Below, piece after piece: positions 6,107 to 14,683 of a stretch of 32,416 bases of DNA (the stretch's first letter is position 1; each line of letters begins with the position of its first letter). The notes under the pieces were generated by a model, which was not told the origin of the DNA, did no database searches, and worked only from the letters and a program-made list of their open reading frames with translations. The position numbers and the translations under genes were made by a program. The stretch is from Candidatus Woesearchaeota archaeon. GTDB lineage: Archaea > Nanobdellota > Nanobdellia > Woesearchaeales > WJKR01. The stretch is from assembly GCA_014729015.1 (NCBI GenBank), contig WJKR01000025.1:1-32416 (forward strand). Reading direction: 5' to 3'.

Positions 6107-7883
6107 AAAAGAACAGATGAACATCGTACTCGTAGGTCATGTCGACCACGGTAAAAGCACAGTCGTCGGTAGATTGCTCGCTGACACCGACTCATTACCA
6201 AAAGGAAAACTCCAACAAGTCAAAGACTACTGCAAGAACAACGCAAAAACATTCGAATACGCGTTCCTCCTAGACGCATTGAAAGCCGAACAATCACAAG
6301 GCGTCACCATTGACAGCGCGAGATGCTTCTTCAAGTCAAAAAAACGGGAATACATCATCATCGACGCCCCAGGACACATAGAATTCCTCAAGAACATGAT
6401 CTCAGGAGCGGCACGAGCAGAAGCAGCAATTTTAGTCATCGACGCACAAGAAGGCATACAAGAAAACAGCAAGCGGCACGCGTACATGCTCTCCCTCCTC
6501 GGCATCAGGCAGGTGTTGGTGGCCGTGAACAAGATGGACCTCGTTGACTACTCGCAGGAGCGGTTCGACAAGGTCAAACAGGATTTCACCGGGTTCCTCG
6601 AGGGCATCGGCATCAAGCCTAGGGATTTCATCCCGGTGTCTGCTCGTGAGGGTGACAACGTCGCCTCCAATTCCAAGAATCTCTCATGGTTCAAGGGCGA
6701 CACCGTCCTGGAGGCGATAGACCATTTCGAGAAAGAGCCGTTGCCTGAGGACAAGGAGTTCCGCATGCCCATCCAGGGGGTGTACAAGTTCACCAACCTC
6801 GGCGACGACCGCCGCATCATCGGGGGGCGCGTCGAGACCGGCACGCTCAAGGCAGGGGACAAAGTGGTGTTCCTGCCTTCCTACAAGACCTCCACGGTCC
6901 AGTCCATAGAGGAGTTCAACGTCTCCGGCAAGAAATCCATCTCAGCCGGCGAGTCGACAGGTTTCACCTTGACTGAGCAGGTCTTCGCCACCCGCGGCGA
7001 TATCGCCTGCAAGGCCTCCGAACCACCTCCCTATGTCGGCCGGCTGTTCAAGGCGAGCATCTTCTGGATGGGCAAGAAGCCCCTGGAGCTGGACAAGGAG
7101 TACAAGCTCAAGCTCACCACCTCCGAGGCTAAGGTGCGCGTCACCGAGATTACGGGTGTCTTGAATTCGTCATCGTTGGAGAGCGCGAAGGCCCCCGAGG
7201 TCAAGCGCCACGAGGTGGCCGACTGCGTCATCGAATCCAAGGTTCCCTTGGCGTTCGACACGTTCAAGGCGATGAAATCTACTGGCCGGTTCGTCCTCGT
7301 GGACGAGTACGAGATCCGCGGCGGCGGCATCATCACCGAGCCCTTGGAGGACGAGGAGTCAGCCACGCGCGAGCAGATTTCGCTTCGCGAGCAGAAGTGG
7401 GACCCTGGCAGCATCGGCTTCAGGGAGCGCTCGTTGAAGTACGGCCAGTTCCCGACGCTCATGCTCATCACCGGGCCTTCCGGGGTGGACAAGAAATCCA
7501 TCGCGAAGCAACTCGAGAGAACGTTGTTCGACCAGGGACGCTCGCCCTACTTCCTCGGCATCGGTAATTTGTTGCGTGGCCTGGATGCGGATATCGACAA
7601 GGAAAGACGACAGGAGCATATCAGGCGTCTCGGCGAAGTCTCTCACTTGCTGTTGGATGCCGGCTTGATCGTCGTGGCGACCGCTAGTGATTTGACTGAG
7701 CCCGAGATAAGGTTGCTGCGGACCATCATCAACCAGGATTTCATCATCACCGCCAACGTCGGAGACTTCACCAATGGTAATGGTGTTATTGACGTCTTCC
7801 TCGACGAGAACGACGGCGTCGAGGCGAACGCGAACAAACTCTTGGGCAAGTTGTCGTCGAACAACAACATCTTCAGCAGGTAG
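6096..7883 (+). CDS. cysN: Sulfate adenylyltransferase subunit 1 (CysN) with a degenerate APS-kinase-like C-terminal domain
   Basis: A 595-aa protein. Residues 1 to about 430 are an EF-Tu-like GTPase: G1 loop [10 protein letters not shown]3 DAPGH, G4 NKMD, then the beta-barrel domains ([14 protein letters not shown]). It drives APS synthesis by CysD through GTP hydrolysis. Residues about 445-595 resemble the APS kinase domain of NodQ/CysNC fusions, but the P-loop reads GPSGVDKKS instead of G-x4-GK-S/T and the DGDNxR motif is replaced by GIGNLLRGL, so kinase activity is probably lost. A complete CysC follows 6 bp later and would supply it. The start could instead be the ATG at 6117, just before the G1 loop. 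Glutamate codons switch from all GAA to mostly GAG near 6490. Confidence 0.92.
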   Translation: MRAEKEQMNIVLVGHVDHGKSTVVGRLLADTDSLPKGKLQQVKDYCKNNAKTFEYAFLLDALKAEQSQGVTIDSARCFFKSKKREYIIIDAPGHIEFLKNMISGAARAEAAILVIDAQEGIQENSKRHAYMLSLLGIRQVLVAVNKMDLVDYSQERFDKVKQDFTGFLEGIGIKPRDFIPVSAREGDNVASNSKNLSWFKGDTVLEAIDHFEKEPLPEDKEFRMPIQGVYKFTNLGDDRRIIGGRVETGTLKAGDKVVFLPSYKTSTVQSIEEFNVSGKKSISAGESTGFTLTEQVFATRGDIACKASEPPPYVGRLFKASIFWMGKKPLELDKEYKLKLTTSEAKVRVTEITGVLNSSSLESAKAPEVKRHEVADCVIESKVPLAFDTFKAMKSTGRFVLVDEYEIRGGGIITEPLEDEESATREQISLREQKWDPGSIGFRERSLKYGQFPTLMLITGPSGVDKKSIAKQLERTLFDQGRSPYFLGIGNLLRGLDADIDKERRQEHIRRLGEVSHLLLDAGLIVVATASDLTEPEIRLLRTIINQDFIITANVGDFTNGNGVIDVFLDENDGVEANANKLLGKLSSNNNIFSR

Positions 7884-7889
7884 GGAATC

Positions 7890-8462
7890 ATGGCTGACAA
7901 CATCACCTGGCACCACGGCAAGGTCACGCGGGAAGACCGCGTCAAACTCTTTGGGAAGAAGAACAAGGTGTTCTGGTTCACCGGACTGTCAGGATCGGGG
8001 AAGTCCACCATCGCGGTCGAGTTCGAGAAGCGGCTGCACGAACAGGGACATCCTACATTTATTCTTGATGGGGATAACGTCCGCCACGGCCTGAACAAGA
8101 ACCTCGGCTTCTCTCCCGAGGACCGTGAGGAGAACATCCGACGGGTGGCCGAGGTGGTCAAGCTGTTCTACGACGCTGGTGTGACTGTGTTGGTATGCTT
8201 CATCAGCCCTTATAGGAATGATCGTGAGTACGCGCGGTCATTGATAGGCGATGATTTCGTGGAAGTGTACGTCAAGTGTTCCTTGGAGACGTGCGAGGAG
8301 CGCGATCCTAAGGGCTTGTACAAAAAGGTCCGGAAGGGTGAGATAAGAGGATTCACAGGGGTAGACGCGCCGTATGAGGAGCCGACTTGCCCTGAGGTCA
8401 CAATCGTGAGTGATATTGTTGGTGTGGATGAATCTGTCTCTGCATGTATGGATTTGTTGTGA
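7890..8462 (+). CDS. cysC: Adenylylsulfate (APS) kinase CysC
   Basis: A 190-aa complete APS kinase, which phosphorylates APS at the 3' position to PAPS, the sulfate donor for sulfotransferases. It has an intact Walker A motif (GLSGSGKST), the DGDNVRHGL substrate motif, NLGFSPEDREENIRR, the FISPYRNDRE segment, and the lid and C-terminal KVRKGEIRGFTGVDAPYE region. It is the last gene of the operon. The short gap after cysN suggests co-translation. It ends convergently with the frameshifted sulfotransferase gene. Confidence 0.96.
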   Translation: MADNITWHHGKVTREDRVKLFGKKNKVFWFTGLSGSGKSTIAVEFEKRLHEQGHPTFILDGDNVRHGLNKNLGFSPEDREENIRRVAEVVKLFYDAGVTVLVCFISPYRNDREYARSLIGDDFVEVYVKCSLETCEERDPKGLYKKVRKGEIRGFTGVDAPYEEPTCPEVTIVSDIVGVDESVSACMDLL

Positions 8463-8494
8463 AGAAGTGTATCATGGGTTTTTGGCGATTCATG

Positions 8495-9590
8495 TTAATA
8501 GTACTTGTATTTTTTGAGGTTCTTGTTGAGTGAACGGGCAGTCTTGATATTTTCTTTCCTGTAGAGTTCGGTGATTTTTCTCCTGGTTTTCTTGTCCATT
8601 CTATATTTGCCTGATATTTTCCTCAGCATGAGTTTGTCGTCGAGGAATAGCAGGGTCTTGGTGCATAGTCTTCTCAATTGTTGGTCGAAGAAGTTTTTAT
8701 ATCGGTAGTATTCGGCCTTTTTGAAGTCCCGGTTGCTATTGTTTCCGATGAGTTTTTTTTTGTAACTGGGATGAGATATTGAACTTCTCGAGGATTTGTC
8801 GGAACCATAATAGTAACATGGCGGAAAGCGATGTTAGCCATGATAGGGGGCTCAAGGGGGATTCGTTTAACTTGCTTGTTAGGAATGTGTTGAGGAATCT
8901 ATGGATGGAAATTGTTATCTTTGACAATCCTTGTTTTTGTTTTTTCTTATCAGGTGTGGGGGGTTCTGAAATCCCCAAAAATTTGCATAGTTGTTTCAGA
9001 ACCTTTGCAGGTTCGCTTTTAAACTCTTCGAATACATAGACGAAAACATTTTCTTTCCCGAATACGTGTTGGTAGTGGGTTATGAATGTGTGGTAGAAGA
9101 GCTTGCTCCTCAAGGCAACGCTCCTCTTGTTTGGTGAGAACAATAGTTTTGTTGAGGGAAGTCTTCCTCCTCTTTTGATATACTGGTTGTAGTAAGATTC
9201 GAGCATGGATGTTTGGTTTCTTATCCCGATTATGATTCGTGTGTCAAAGTCCTTGAAGCTTTCTTTCAATCGCTCTGCTACATAGAGGGAAGAAGGCATC
9301 AGTCCGCCGTTTCCGAAAGATAATCCTTCATAGCTCACCCCATATATCTTCTTCTCAGTGGGATGTTTCCTTATTATGTTTCTTACTGTATCTCTTGATT
9401 TCTTCGGGGAGAACGTGATATCTGGCTCGTTCTGGAGGTTCATCTGTAGTCTTGTCAGTTGCTGGACGTGCTTCCTTGAGCTTTTTCCCAGGAACTCTAT
9501 ATCCTGATGTGTTGAGAAGAACTCATTCTGGAGCCATGTCGTGGCGGTCTTTGGAAATCCTATATTGATGAATATCTTTTTCTTTTTCAT
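8495..9590 (-). pseudogene. Sulfotransferase gene interrupted by a frameshift in an A9 run
   Basis: The intact N-terminal reading frame (8736-9590) has a PAPS 5'-phosphosulfate-binding loop (GFPKTATTWLQ) at residue 11 and a 3'-phosphate-binding segment (IRNQTSMLESYYNQYIK) near residue 125, so it is a sulfotransferase. It ends soon after SSQLQKK. Removing one A from the A9 run (8753-8761) joins it to a second frame that reads LIGNNSNRDFKKAEYYRY and includes the 60-aa track ORF 8495-8677. Its end (ISGKYRMDKKTRRKITELYR) resembles the C terminus of the sulfotransferase at 14684 (KPYRIPEAWRKELLELFS). The whole gene would encode about 365 aa. The start overlaps the upstream sulfotransferase stop by 4 bases. 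It may be an assembly error, a real break, or a slippage-controlled gene. Confidence 0.8.
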
Positions 9591-10567
9591 TTTTCATGGG
9601 ATTCGCTTCTAGAAGATTGGGATTTGGGATTCGGAGTTGTTATCTTATCGTAATTCCATTGCGTTACCAGATCCCTATCCAGTAGTTCGCTGAGTCTCTT
9701 CACCTCCGGCTTGAATTTCTTCATAAGTCTTTCTTTCAGGGATGGCTTTATTTTCTGGTGTTTGACAGGGATTTTAATGAACTTGTATAATTTCCGTTTG
9801 ATGGCCTTGTATGCTTTCTGGGGCAGTACTGCTTTCCAGAATTTCCATACGAGAGGGTGTTCTGCTATGTTCTTGAGAGGCCTGTATTGTATTTTGTGCC
9901 TGTAATTTATTTTTTTGAAGGCGGGCGTGAACGTGTTGTCGACCCCTATGAATTTGGTGACTTCCGAAAACGTTTTTCTGTTGTCTCGGTTGAACTCATC
10001 GAAGAGTATGACTTTCACCTGGGAGCGTCCGAAAGTGCGAAAATACCGTTGTATGGATGTTGAGAATGTCGCGAGTTCGGTGTAGAAAAGTTGTGCGGGG
10101 AATGCTATTTTGGGCGGTAGTTGTTCTCCTTTTTTCCATGATTTCTCTTTTTCGAGTGATCTTTCAAAACTCTCTGTTTCAACCTTTCCGCCTTTGAATT
10201 GGTGGTATAGGGAGTGTATGTAATCAACGGGTTCTCTAATCATAATGATAATCTTGGCATTCGGGTTGAAATTATGGATGTTCTGTGCTGCTTCTTTCGA
10301 GTGGAGGTAGGCAGTGGTCCCTTCTCCTGCAACTTTCTCATCCTTCCAATCCCTGAATAGTGAGAGATATTTGCTCTGGGTGCGGTATGGGAAATGCTTT
10401 TTCTTACTATGGAACCTGTCGCTTTCCCTGATTCTGTCTGTGCAGAAAAAACCGATTTCTTTGGGTTCTGCCATGAAGATGTCCGGATGCTGCTTGAGGA
10501 ATTCGTACATCGCTGTGGACCCGCTCTTGGGAGCTCCCACGAGGAAGACACTGGGTTTTCTTCTCAT
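9587..10567 (-). CDS. PAPS-dependent sulfotransferase
   Basis: A 326-aa cytosolic sulfotransferase-fold protein. The 5'-phosphosulfate loop GAPKSGSTAMYEFL is at residue 11, and the 3'-phosphate motif IREPVDYIHSLYHQF at about 135. Conserved features shared with the next gene include PKEIGFFC, KKKHFPYR, a DEKVAGE segment and HPLVWKFWKAVLP. The acceptor is unknown; the glycan context suggests a carbohydrate hydroxyl. The ATG at 10567 lies about 28 bp from a CTTTTAAGG TATA element. It overlaps the frameshifted sulfotransferase gene by ATGA, so the two form an operon. It is a diverged inverted paralogue of the N-terminal part of the gene at 10741, and more A/T-rich than that gene. Confidence 0.9.
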   Translation of the reverse strand: MRRKPSVFLVGAPKSGSTAMYEFLKQHPDIFMAEPKEIGFFCTDRIRESDRFHSKKKHFPYRTQSKYLSLFRDWKDEKVAGEGTTAYLHSKEAAQNIHNFNPNAKIIIMIREPVDYIHSLYHQFKGGKVETESFERSLEKEKSWKKGEQLPPKIAFPAQLFYTELATFSTSIQRYFRTFGRSQVKVILFDEFNRDNRKTFSEVTKFIGVDNTFTPAFKKINYRHKIQYRPLKNIAEHPLVWKFWKAVLPQKAYKAIKRKLYKFIKIPVKHQKIKPSLKERLMKKFKPEVKRLSELLDRDLVTQWNYDKITTPNPKSQSSRSESHEK

Positions 10568-10589
10568 CTGGTTTTATTGATGGGAGGGT

Positions 10590-10719
10590 CCTTAAAAGGT
10601 TTTCTGAGGGGGTATTATGCGATTTGGCCCTGTTCCGCTTCGTAGTGTCTCTTAATCCCTTTGTCAGGGGTGGCTGTGAGGGCTTGTGGTGGCTGTCTAA
10701 GGCATAATGTTTTTAAATG
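10590..10719. promoter_or_regulatory. Divergent promoter region between two sulfotransferase genes
   Basis: Minus-strand TATA element ACCTTTTAAGG (10590-10600) is about 28 bp from the start at 10567. Plus-strand TATA element TTTTTAAATG (near 10710-10719) is about 26 bp from the ATG at 10741. Both predict leaderless mRNAs. Confidence 0.55.
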
Positions 10720-10740
10720 ATATATGTTTTTTAGAACGTT

Positions 10741-12480
10741 ATGAGGAAACCTTCTCTATTTATTGTTGGGGCCCCCAAATGTGGAACCACGACGTTGTAT
10801 GATTTGCTTTCCCAACATCCTGACGTTTTTATGACTGTCCCTAAGGAGCCTATGCATTTTTGTAAGGACTTTATTAGGGAGAGCGATTGGTTTTGGGGGA
10901 AGAAGAAGTATTTCCCTTATAGGGATAGGTCCCGTTATTGGGAGCTTTTTAGCGAGTGGTCTGATGAGAAGGTTGCGGGAGAGGCCTCGACCGTTTATCT
11001 GTACTCGAAGGTGGCTGCCAAGCGGATACGTCACTTCAACCCTGAGGCGAGGATAATCATCATGTTGCGGGAGCCTGTCTCCTTCATCGAGTCGCTCTAC
11101 CTCCATAACAGGCGTGAAGCGGGGGAGGTCCGTTCCTTAAGGGAGGCGCTTGATTTGGAACCGAAGCGGAAATGGAACCATAGATTGGCCCCCTCACGCA
11201 TTCGGTTCCCCTCCTATAGCTTCTACAGAGAGTTCGCCAACTTTCCTGAACAGGTAAGGAGGTTCACCGCAGTCTTTCCTCGGGAGCAGATACTGTTCAT
11301 CACGCTGGACGAGCTGAAGAGCAGCCCCGAGAATGTCTTGGAGAGGGTGTGCCGTTTCGTGGGGGTGTCTCCTTCCAGGACCTCCGCTTCACCGGCCTCT
11401 TCAAACACTCGTAGGCTCCCGAAATCGCAGGCGTTGAGAAAGGTGTTGGAGAGTCCCCTTGTATGGCAGCTGCCCAAGATGGTACTGCCGAGGAAGTGGT
11501 ACGACAAGCTGAAGGACGTCTACCGGGGAGCAGCCTACACTCTGCCTTCGAGGTCTGTTATGGAGTCTGATCTCGTGGAATCGTTGAGGAAGGAGTTCAA
11601 GCCCGTCGTGCGGGAGCTCAGCAAGATCACAGCCAAGGATTTGGAAGGGTTATGGTCTTACAGGGAGAGGAAGCTCAGCTCCTCAAAGGAAGACCCCCTG
11701 CCGGTGTGCTTGGGTGGCACGCTCGGCGACACCTTCATCGTGTTCTGCAAGATCACCAAATACTGGCAGAAGCACGGCGGCCACTACACCTTGAGACGCT
11801 TCAATGACCACAAAGGATTCGACAAGCCCTTGAAGGAATTCTTCAAAGGGGTGTCCTACATCGATTATCTCCCCAGCAAGAGCCATGCGATGCTTTCCAA
11901 GGAGATTTACAAGCACGTGTATCTTAATGCGGACGTCGAGGGGGGTAGGGGGACCAGGACCCGGATAAAGGATTCCGTCGATTTCGGTATGGAGCCTTTT
12001 CCGGATGTTCCTTTCAAACCGAAGCGCCCCAGGGGGAAGCATGTGGGCGTACAGCTCCATGCGGGGAAATCGCTCAACAACTACAAGGGGTTCCGTTTCA
12101 GCCATGTCTTGCGGTTCATGTCAGAGCATCCCGGCGCCACCTTCCACCTCTTCGGGACCGGCTACGGCTACAGCGAGCGGAGCGTAAGACGTTTCTGCAG
12201 GAAGCATGGCATACGGAATCATGTGGGCCGGACCAGTTTCTCGGAATGGCTGCGGTACCTCAAGTCCATGGATTTCCTCTACACGCCCGAAGGGTTCAGC
12301 GCGTTCTTCTCGCTCTCGCAGAAGGTTCCTTGCAGGGTGTACTACATTGATCCTCTCAGCACCAAGCGCATACATCCCGCCTGGAAGTCCCATGCCGACC
12401 TTGTACGTGCGAAATCCGTAATTCTATGGCCTTGGTTGTTCTTGGGGAGGGTGCGGCAGCGGCTTAAGATTCCGCGATGA
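10741..12480 (+). CDS. Sulfotransferase fused to a GT9/heptosyltransferase-like domain
   Basis: A 579-aa two-domain protein. Residues 1 to about 315 are a sulfotransferase: 5'-phosphosulfate loop GAPKCGTTTLYDLL, 3'-phosphate motif LREPVSFIESLYLHN, and clear paralogy to the gene at 9587. Residues about 320-579 look like a GT-B glycosyltransferase of the GT9 (ADP-heptose:LPS heptosyltransferase) type: GGTLGDTFIVFCKI at the domain start, GVQLHAGKSLNNYKGFRF (compare the GT9 HPG motif), FHLFGTG and VGRTSFSEWLRYLKSMDFLYTPEG. The usual DTG-x-x-H motif is replaced by TPEGFSAFF, so the acceptor or activity may differ. The fusion would couple sugar transfer to sulfation. The 3' end overlaps the convergent GT4 gene by 17 bp. 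Confidence 0.78.
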   Translation: MRKPSLFIVGAPKCGTTTLYDLLSQHPDVFMTVPKEPMHFCKDFIRESDWFWGKKKYFPYRDRSRYWELFSEWSDEKVAGEASTVYLYSKVAAKRIRHFNPEARIIIMLREPVSFIESLYLHNRREAGEVRSLREALDLEPKRKWNHRLAPSRIRFPSYSFYREFANFPEQVRRFTAVFPREQILFITLDELKSSPENVLERVCRFVGVSPSRTSASPASSNTRRLPKSQALRKVLESPLVWQLPKMVLPRKWYDKLKDVYRGAAYTLPSRSVMESDLVESLRKEFKPVVRELSKITAKDLEGLWSYRERKLSSSKEDPLPVCLGGTLGDTFIVFCKITKYWQKHGGHYTLRRFNDHKGFDKPLKEFFKGVSYIDYLPSKSHAMLSKEIYKHVYLNADVEGGRGTRTRIKDSVDFGMEPFPDVPFKPKRPRGKHVGVQLHAGKSLNNYKGFRFSHVLRFMSEHPGATFHLFGTGYGYSERSVRRFCRKHGIRNHVGRTSFSEWLRYLKSMDFLYTPEGFSAFFSLSQKVPCRVYYIDPLSTKRIHPAWKSHADLVRAKSVILWPWLFLGRVRQRLKIPR

Positions 12481-13591
12481 TACGGGTGAGTCGTTTCTCG
12501 AGCTCTTTCTTAGGTGCTTCGGAGTCGAACTTTTTGGCGTGGGTCCTGGCTTTTTTTGAGTAATTTTTGTATTCTTTCTCTATTTGCAGGATGGCCTTTT
12601 TCCAGTCCTTCACTGTGGCTGAGGGCTTCATTAGTATACCGCCCCCGTCCACTGATTCTGCGTGCCCTCCCAGGTCGGTGGCGATGGCGGGGATGCCTGA
12701 CAGCATCGCCTCGACCGGCACGCGGCCGAAGGCTTCCGGGTGCTCCCTGGCTGAGATGAATATCCTCGTCTGGCGGTAGATATCCCTCGGGTCGTCGACG
12801 TATGTCCGCTGGACCTTCAGGTTGGGGATGTCGACCTCGTCCTTATGCCCGACCGAGAGGAACTTGTGGTCGGGCATGCTCCGGGCAAGGGCTTCCATCA
12901 TCCGGTGTCCCGACTTCTTCCCCAAGCCTATCGCCGTGATGTAGGATCCTGTGCTTTTCACCCTGTACTTGTGGGCGCGTATCCTGTAATACGACACTAT
13001 TGCGTCGACCCCGATTATCTTTTGTATCATGCGTCTCGTGTATTCGCTGTTCGCGACCACGAGGTCTGCTTCACGGAAGCTCTCTGGGATGGTACAGCCG
13101 TAGACGAACGTGTCCATCAGCCACGCGTACCCTACTCTGAGCGGTATTTTGAGCGTGTTCTTCTTCCCTCTGAACTGGCTGTTCTTCAGGGAGGGCAGCA
13201 GCCGTTCGAACTTCCTGAACAGCCGCCAGTATCCTCCTATCAGCGTCTCGAAGCGGTGGACGAAGAATACGTAGGGAATGCCAAGTTCACGTTTCAGGTT
13301 GAGCGCTATCTTCGATTCGAAGCTCCAGGTGAGGAGACACTCCGGCCTGTGTTTTTTCGCGAAGCTGGTGGCGAGTGCGAGCTTCCTCTTGTTGCTTGTG
13401 GCTTTGAGGGTGTAGTAGTGGACGCCGTTCAGCGTTCGCTTCTGGTTTTGCCAGGAGAATTGCAACACTTCTATCTCATGTCCTTGTGCAGTGAGGTATT
13501 CCGAGAGTTCCCTCATGCTTATCTCGCCCCCTCCTGGCATGGAGTGCTTTGTGGGAATCATGGGGTTGTGCGCGAGTATCATCAGTTTCAT
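12464..13591 (-). CDS. Family 4 (GT-B) glycosyltransferase
   Basis: A 375-aa retaining GT-B glycosyltransferase. The N-terminal half has MKLMILAHNPMIP, a PGGGEISMRELSEYL segment typical of GT4 acceptor domains, and DLVVANSEYTRRM. The donor half has AIGLGKKSGHRMMEALA, and FISAREHPEAFGRVPVEAMLSGIPAIATDLGG, the E-x7-E signature of GT4 enzymes. Sugar donor and acceptor are unknown. It follows the CgeB-like gene with an ATGA overlap, so the two are co-translated, and it converges on the sulfotransferase-GT9 fusion. No membrane segments are evident; it probably acts on the cytosolic lipid-linked glycan. Confidence 0.9.
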   Translation of the reverse strand: MKLMILAHNPMIPTKHSMPGGGEISMRELSEYLTAQGHEIEVLQFSWQNQKRTLNGVHYYTLKATSNKRKLALATSFAKKHRPECLLTWSFESKIALNLKRELGIPYVFFVHRFETLIGGYWRLFRKFERLLPSLKNSQFRGKKNTLKIPLRVGYAWLMDTFVYGCTIPESFREADLVVANSEYTRRMIQKIIGVDAIVSYYRIRAHKYRVKSTGSYITAIGLGKKSGHRMMEALARSMPDHKFLSVGHKDEVDIPNLKVQRTYVDDPRDIYRQTRIFISAREHPEAFGRVPVEAMLSGIPAIATDLGGHAESVDGGGILMKPSATVKDWKKAILQIEKEYKNYSKKARTHAKKFDSEAPKKELEKRLTRIIAES

Positions 13592-14604
13592 GTTTTCTTC
13601 CTCTTATTGTGGTCTTCCACGAATGACAGCAGCCTCTCAATCTGGTTCTTCCAGGTGTAGTCTTCGAGAACTTTCTTTCTGCCTGCTTTGGCTATCGTTT
13701 CTCGTTCCTTGTGGTGCTTGAGGTAGTGCCTGATTGCGTTGAGACATTCCTCTTTAGTGGCGAACCATTCAAGGTGTTTCCCTTTCACGAAGAATTTCTC
13801 GAGATCCTTGTTGTGCGTCGCTAGGAGGAACGAGCCTGTCGCCATGGCGTCGAATACCCTGGCTGAGAAGCCTGCTCCTGGCCTGTTGATGTTGAGTATG
13901 ATCCTCGATTCCTGGTACAGTTTCGTGAGCGCTTGGTTGTAGCGGGGGCCGTTCCTGGTGTTAGGGCCGTACACCTCCACCTTAATGCCGTTCCTCTTGA
14001 GGTATGAGAGGAGCCTCCTCCGCGGCCTGTCTATCATGCCGACGAAGATGACGTCATGTTTCTTCTTCCTCCGCTTCAAGTGCTTGTAGTCCTGCAGCGA
14101 GGCTCCTTGGATGAGGTGCAGTTTCCTCGTGTTCCCGAAGAACGGCAGCACGTCGGACCAGGTGGTGCTTGCGTAGTCGCACCTCTTCGCGTACTCGTCG
14201 GCCTCGACAATCCTGGCGGTCTTCAGGTAGTCCATGAAATAGTAGAACAGCGGGCCGTGCCGCCGTAGTTTTGGGAGGAACTTGTAGTGGAGGTCTTCCG
14301 CTTTTGAGATCAGGATGAGGTCGTAGGTCTCGCCCTTGATCTTGCTGAAGAGCTCTTTCGCCATGCCTTGCCTGGCGGGATCCCTGTAGAACAGCCGCCT
14401 GACAGGTTTGGGGAAGAAGGGGAGCTTCAGGGCCCAGAAGAGCCTCCATGCGAACCATTTGAAGGGCCCCCTGCGCTTGTTCGTGTTCGCGCGGTAGTCG
14501 AATGTGGTGACATCGATGCCCTTCCGTCGCAACTCTTCCAACTGGGGTATGTTCTTCGAGTGAGTGGGTGAGAACACTCCTATGAAGAGTACGCGCTTCA
14601 ACAT
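13588..14604 (-). CDS. CgeB-like glycosyltransferase (GT-B fold)
   Basis: A 338-aa protein resembling the CgeB/glycosyl-transferase group 1 family: N-terminal RVLFIGVFSPTHSKNIPQ, middle KHDVIFVGMIDRPRRRLLSYL, and C-terminal ILNINRPGAGFSARVFDAMATGSFLLATHN, where a conserved arginine and acidic residue contact the nucleotide sugar, ending with a VLEDYTWKNQIERLL segment. The start at 14604 is about 25 bp from a TTTTTTAAAC TATA element. It is the first gene of a two-gene operon with the GT4 enzyme. Donor and acceptor are not predictable. Confidence 0.85.
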   Translation of the reverse strand: MLKRVLFIGVFSPTHSKNIPQLEELRRKGIDVTTFDYRANTNKRRGPFKWFAWRLFWALKLPFFPKPVRRLFYRDPARQGMAKELFSKIKGETYDLILISKAEDLHYKFLPKLRRHGPLFYYFMDYLKTARIVEADEYAKRCDYASTTWSDVLPFFGNTRKLHLIQGASLQDYKHLKRRKKKHDVIFVGMIDRPRRRLLSYLKRNGIKVEVYGPNTRNGPRYNQALTKLYQESRIILNINRPGAGFSARVFDAMATGSFLLATHNKDLEKFFVKGKHLEWFATKEECLNAIRHYLKHHKERETIAKAGRKKVLEDYTWKNQIERLLSFVEDHNKRKKT

Positions 14605-14624
14605 GCGGGTGAAATTGCCTCGCC

Positions 14625-14659
14625 GTTTAAAAAAATTGTGAAAGCAAAAGGTTTATAAC
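14625..14659. promoter_or_regulatory. Divergent TATA boxes for the CgeB-like and sulfotransferase genes
   Basis: TTTTTTAAAC on the minus strand (14625-14634) is about 25 bp from the start at 14604. GTTTATAAC on the plus strand (14651-14659) is about 29 bp from the ATG at 14684. The two divergent starts are separated by only 79 bp. Confidence 0.5.
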
Positions 14660-14683
14660 ACTGCTGGAGCTTTTGGGGAGCGT

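Noticed and set aside
8495-8677. Separate 60-aa basic ORF on the minus strand
   Set aside because: It is the C-terminal part of the frameshifted sulfotransferase; the conserved-looking frame extends upstream of its ATG to the A9 run.
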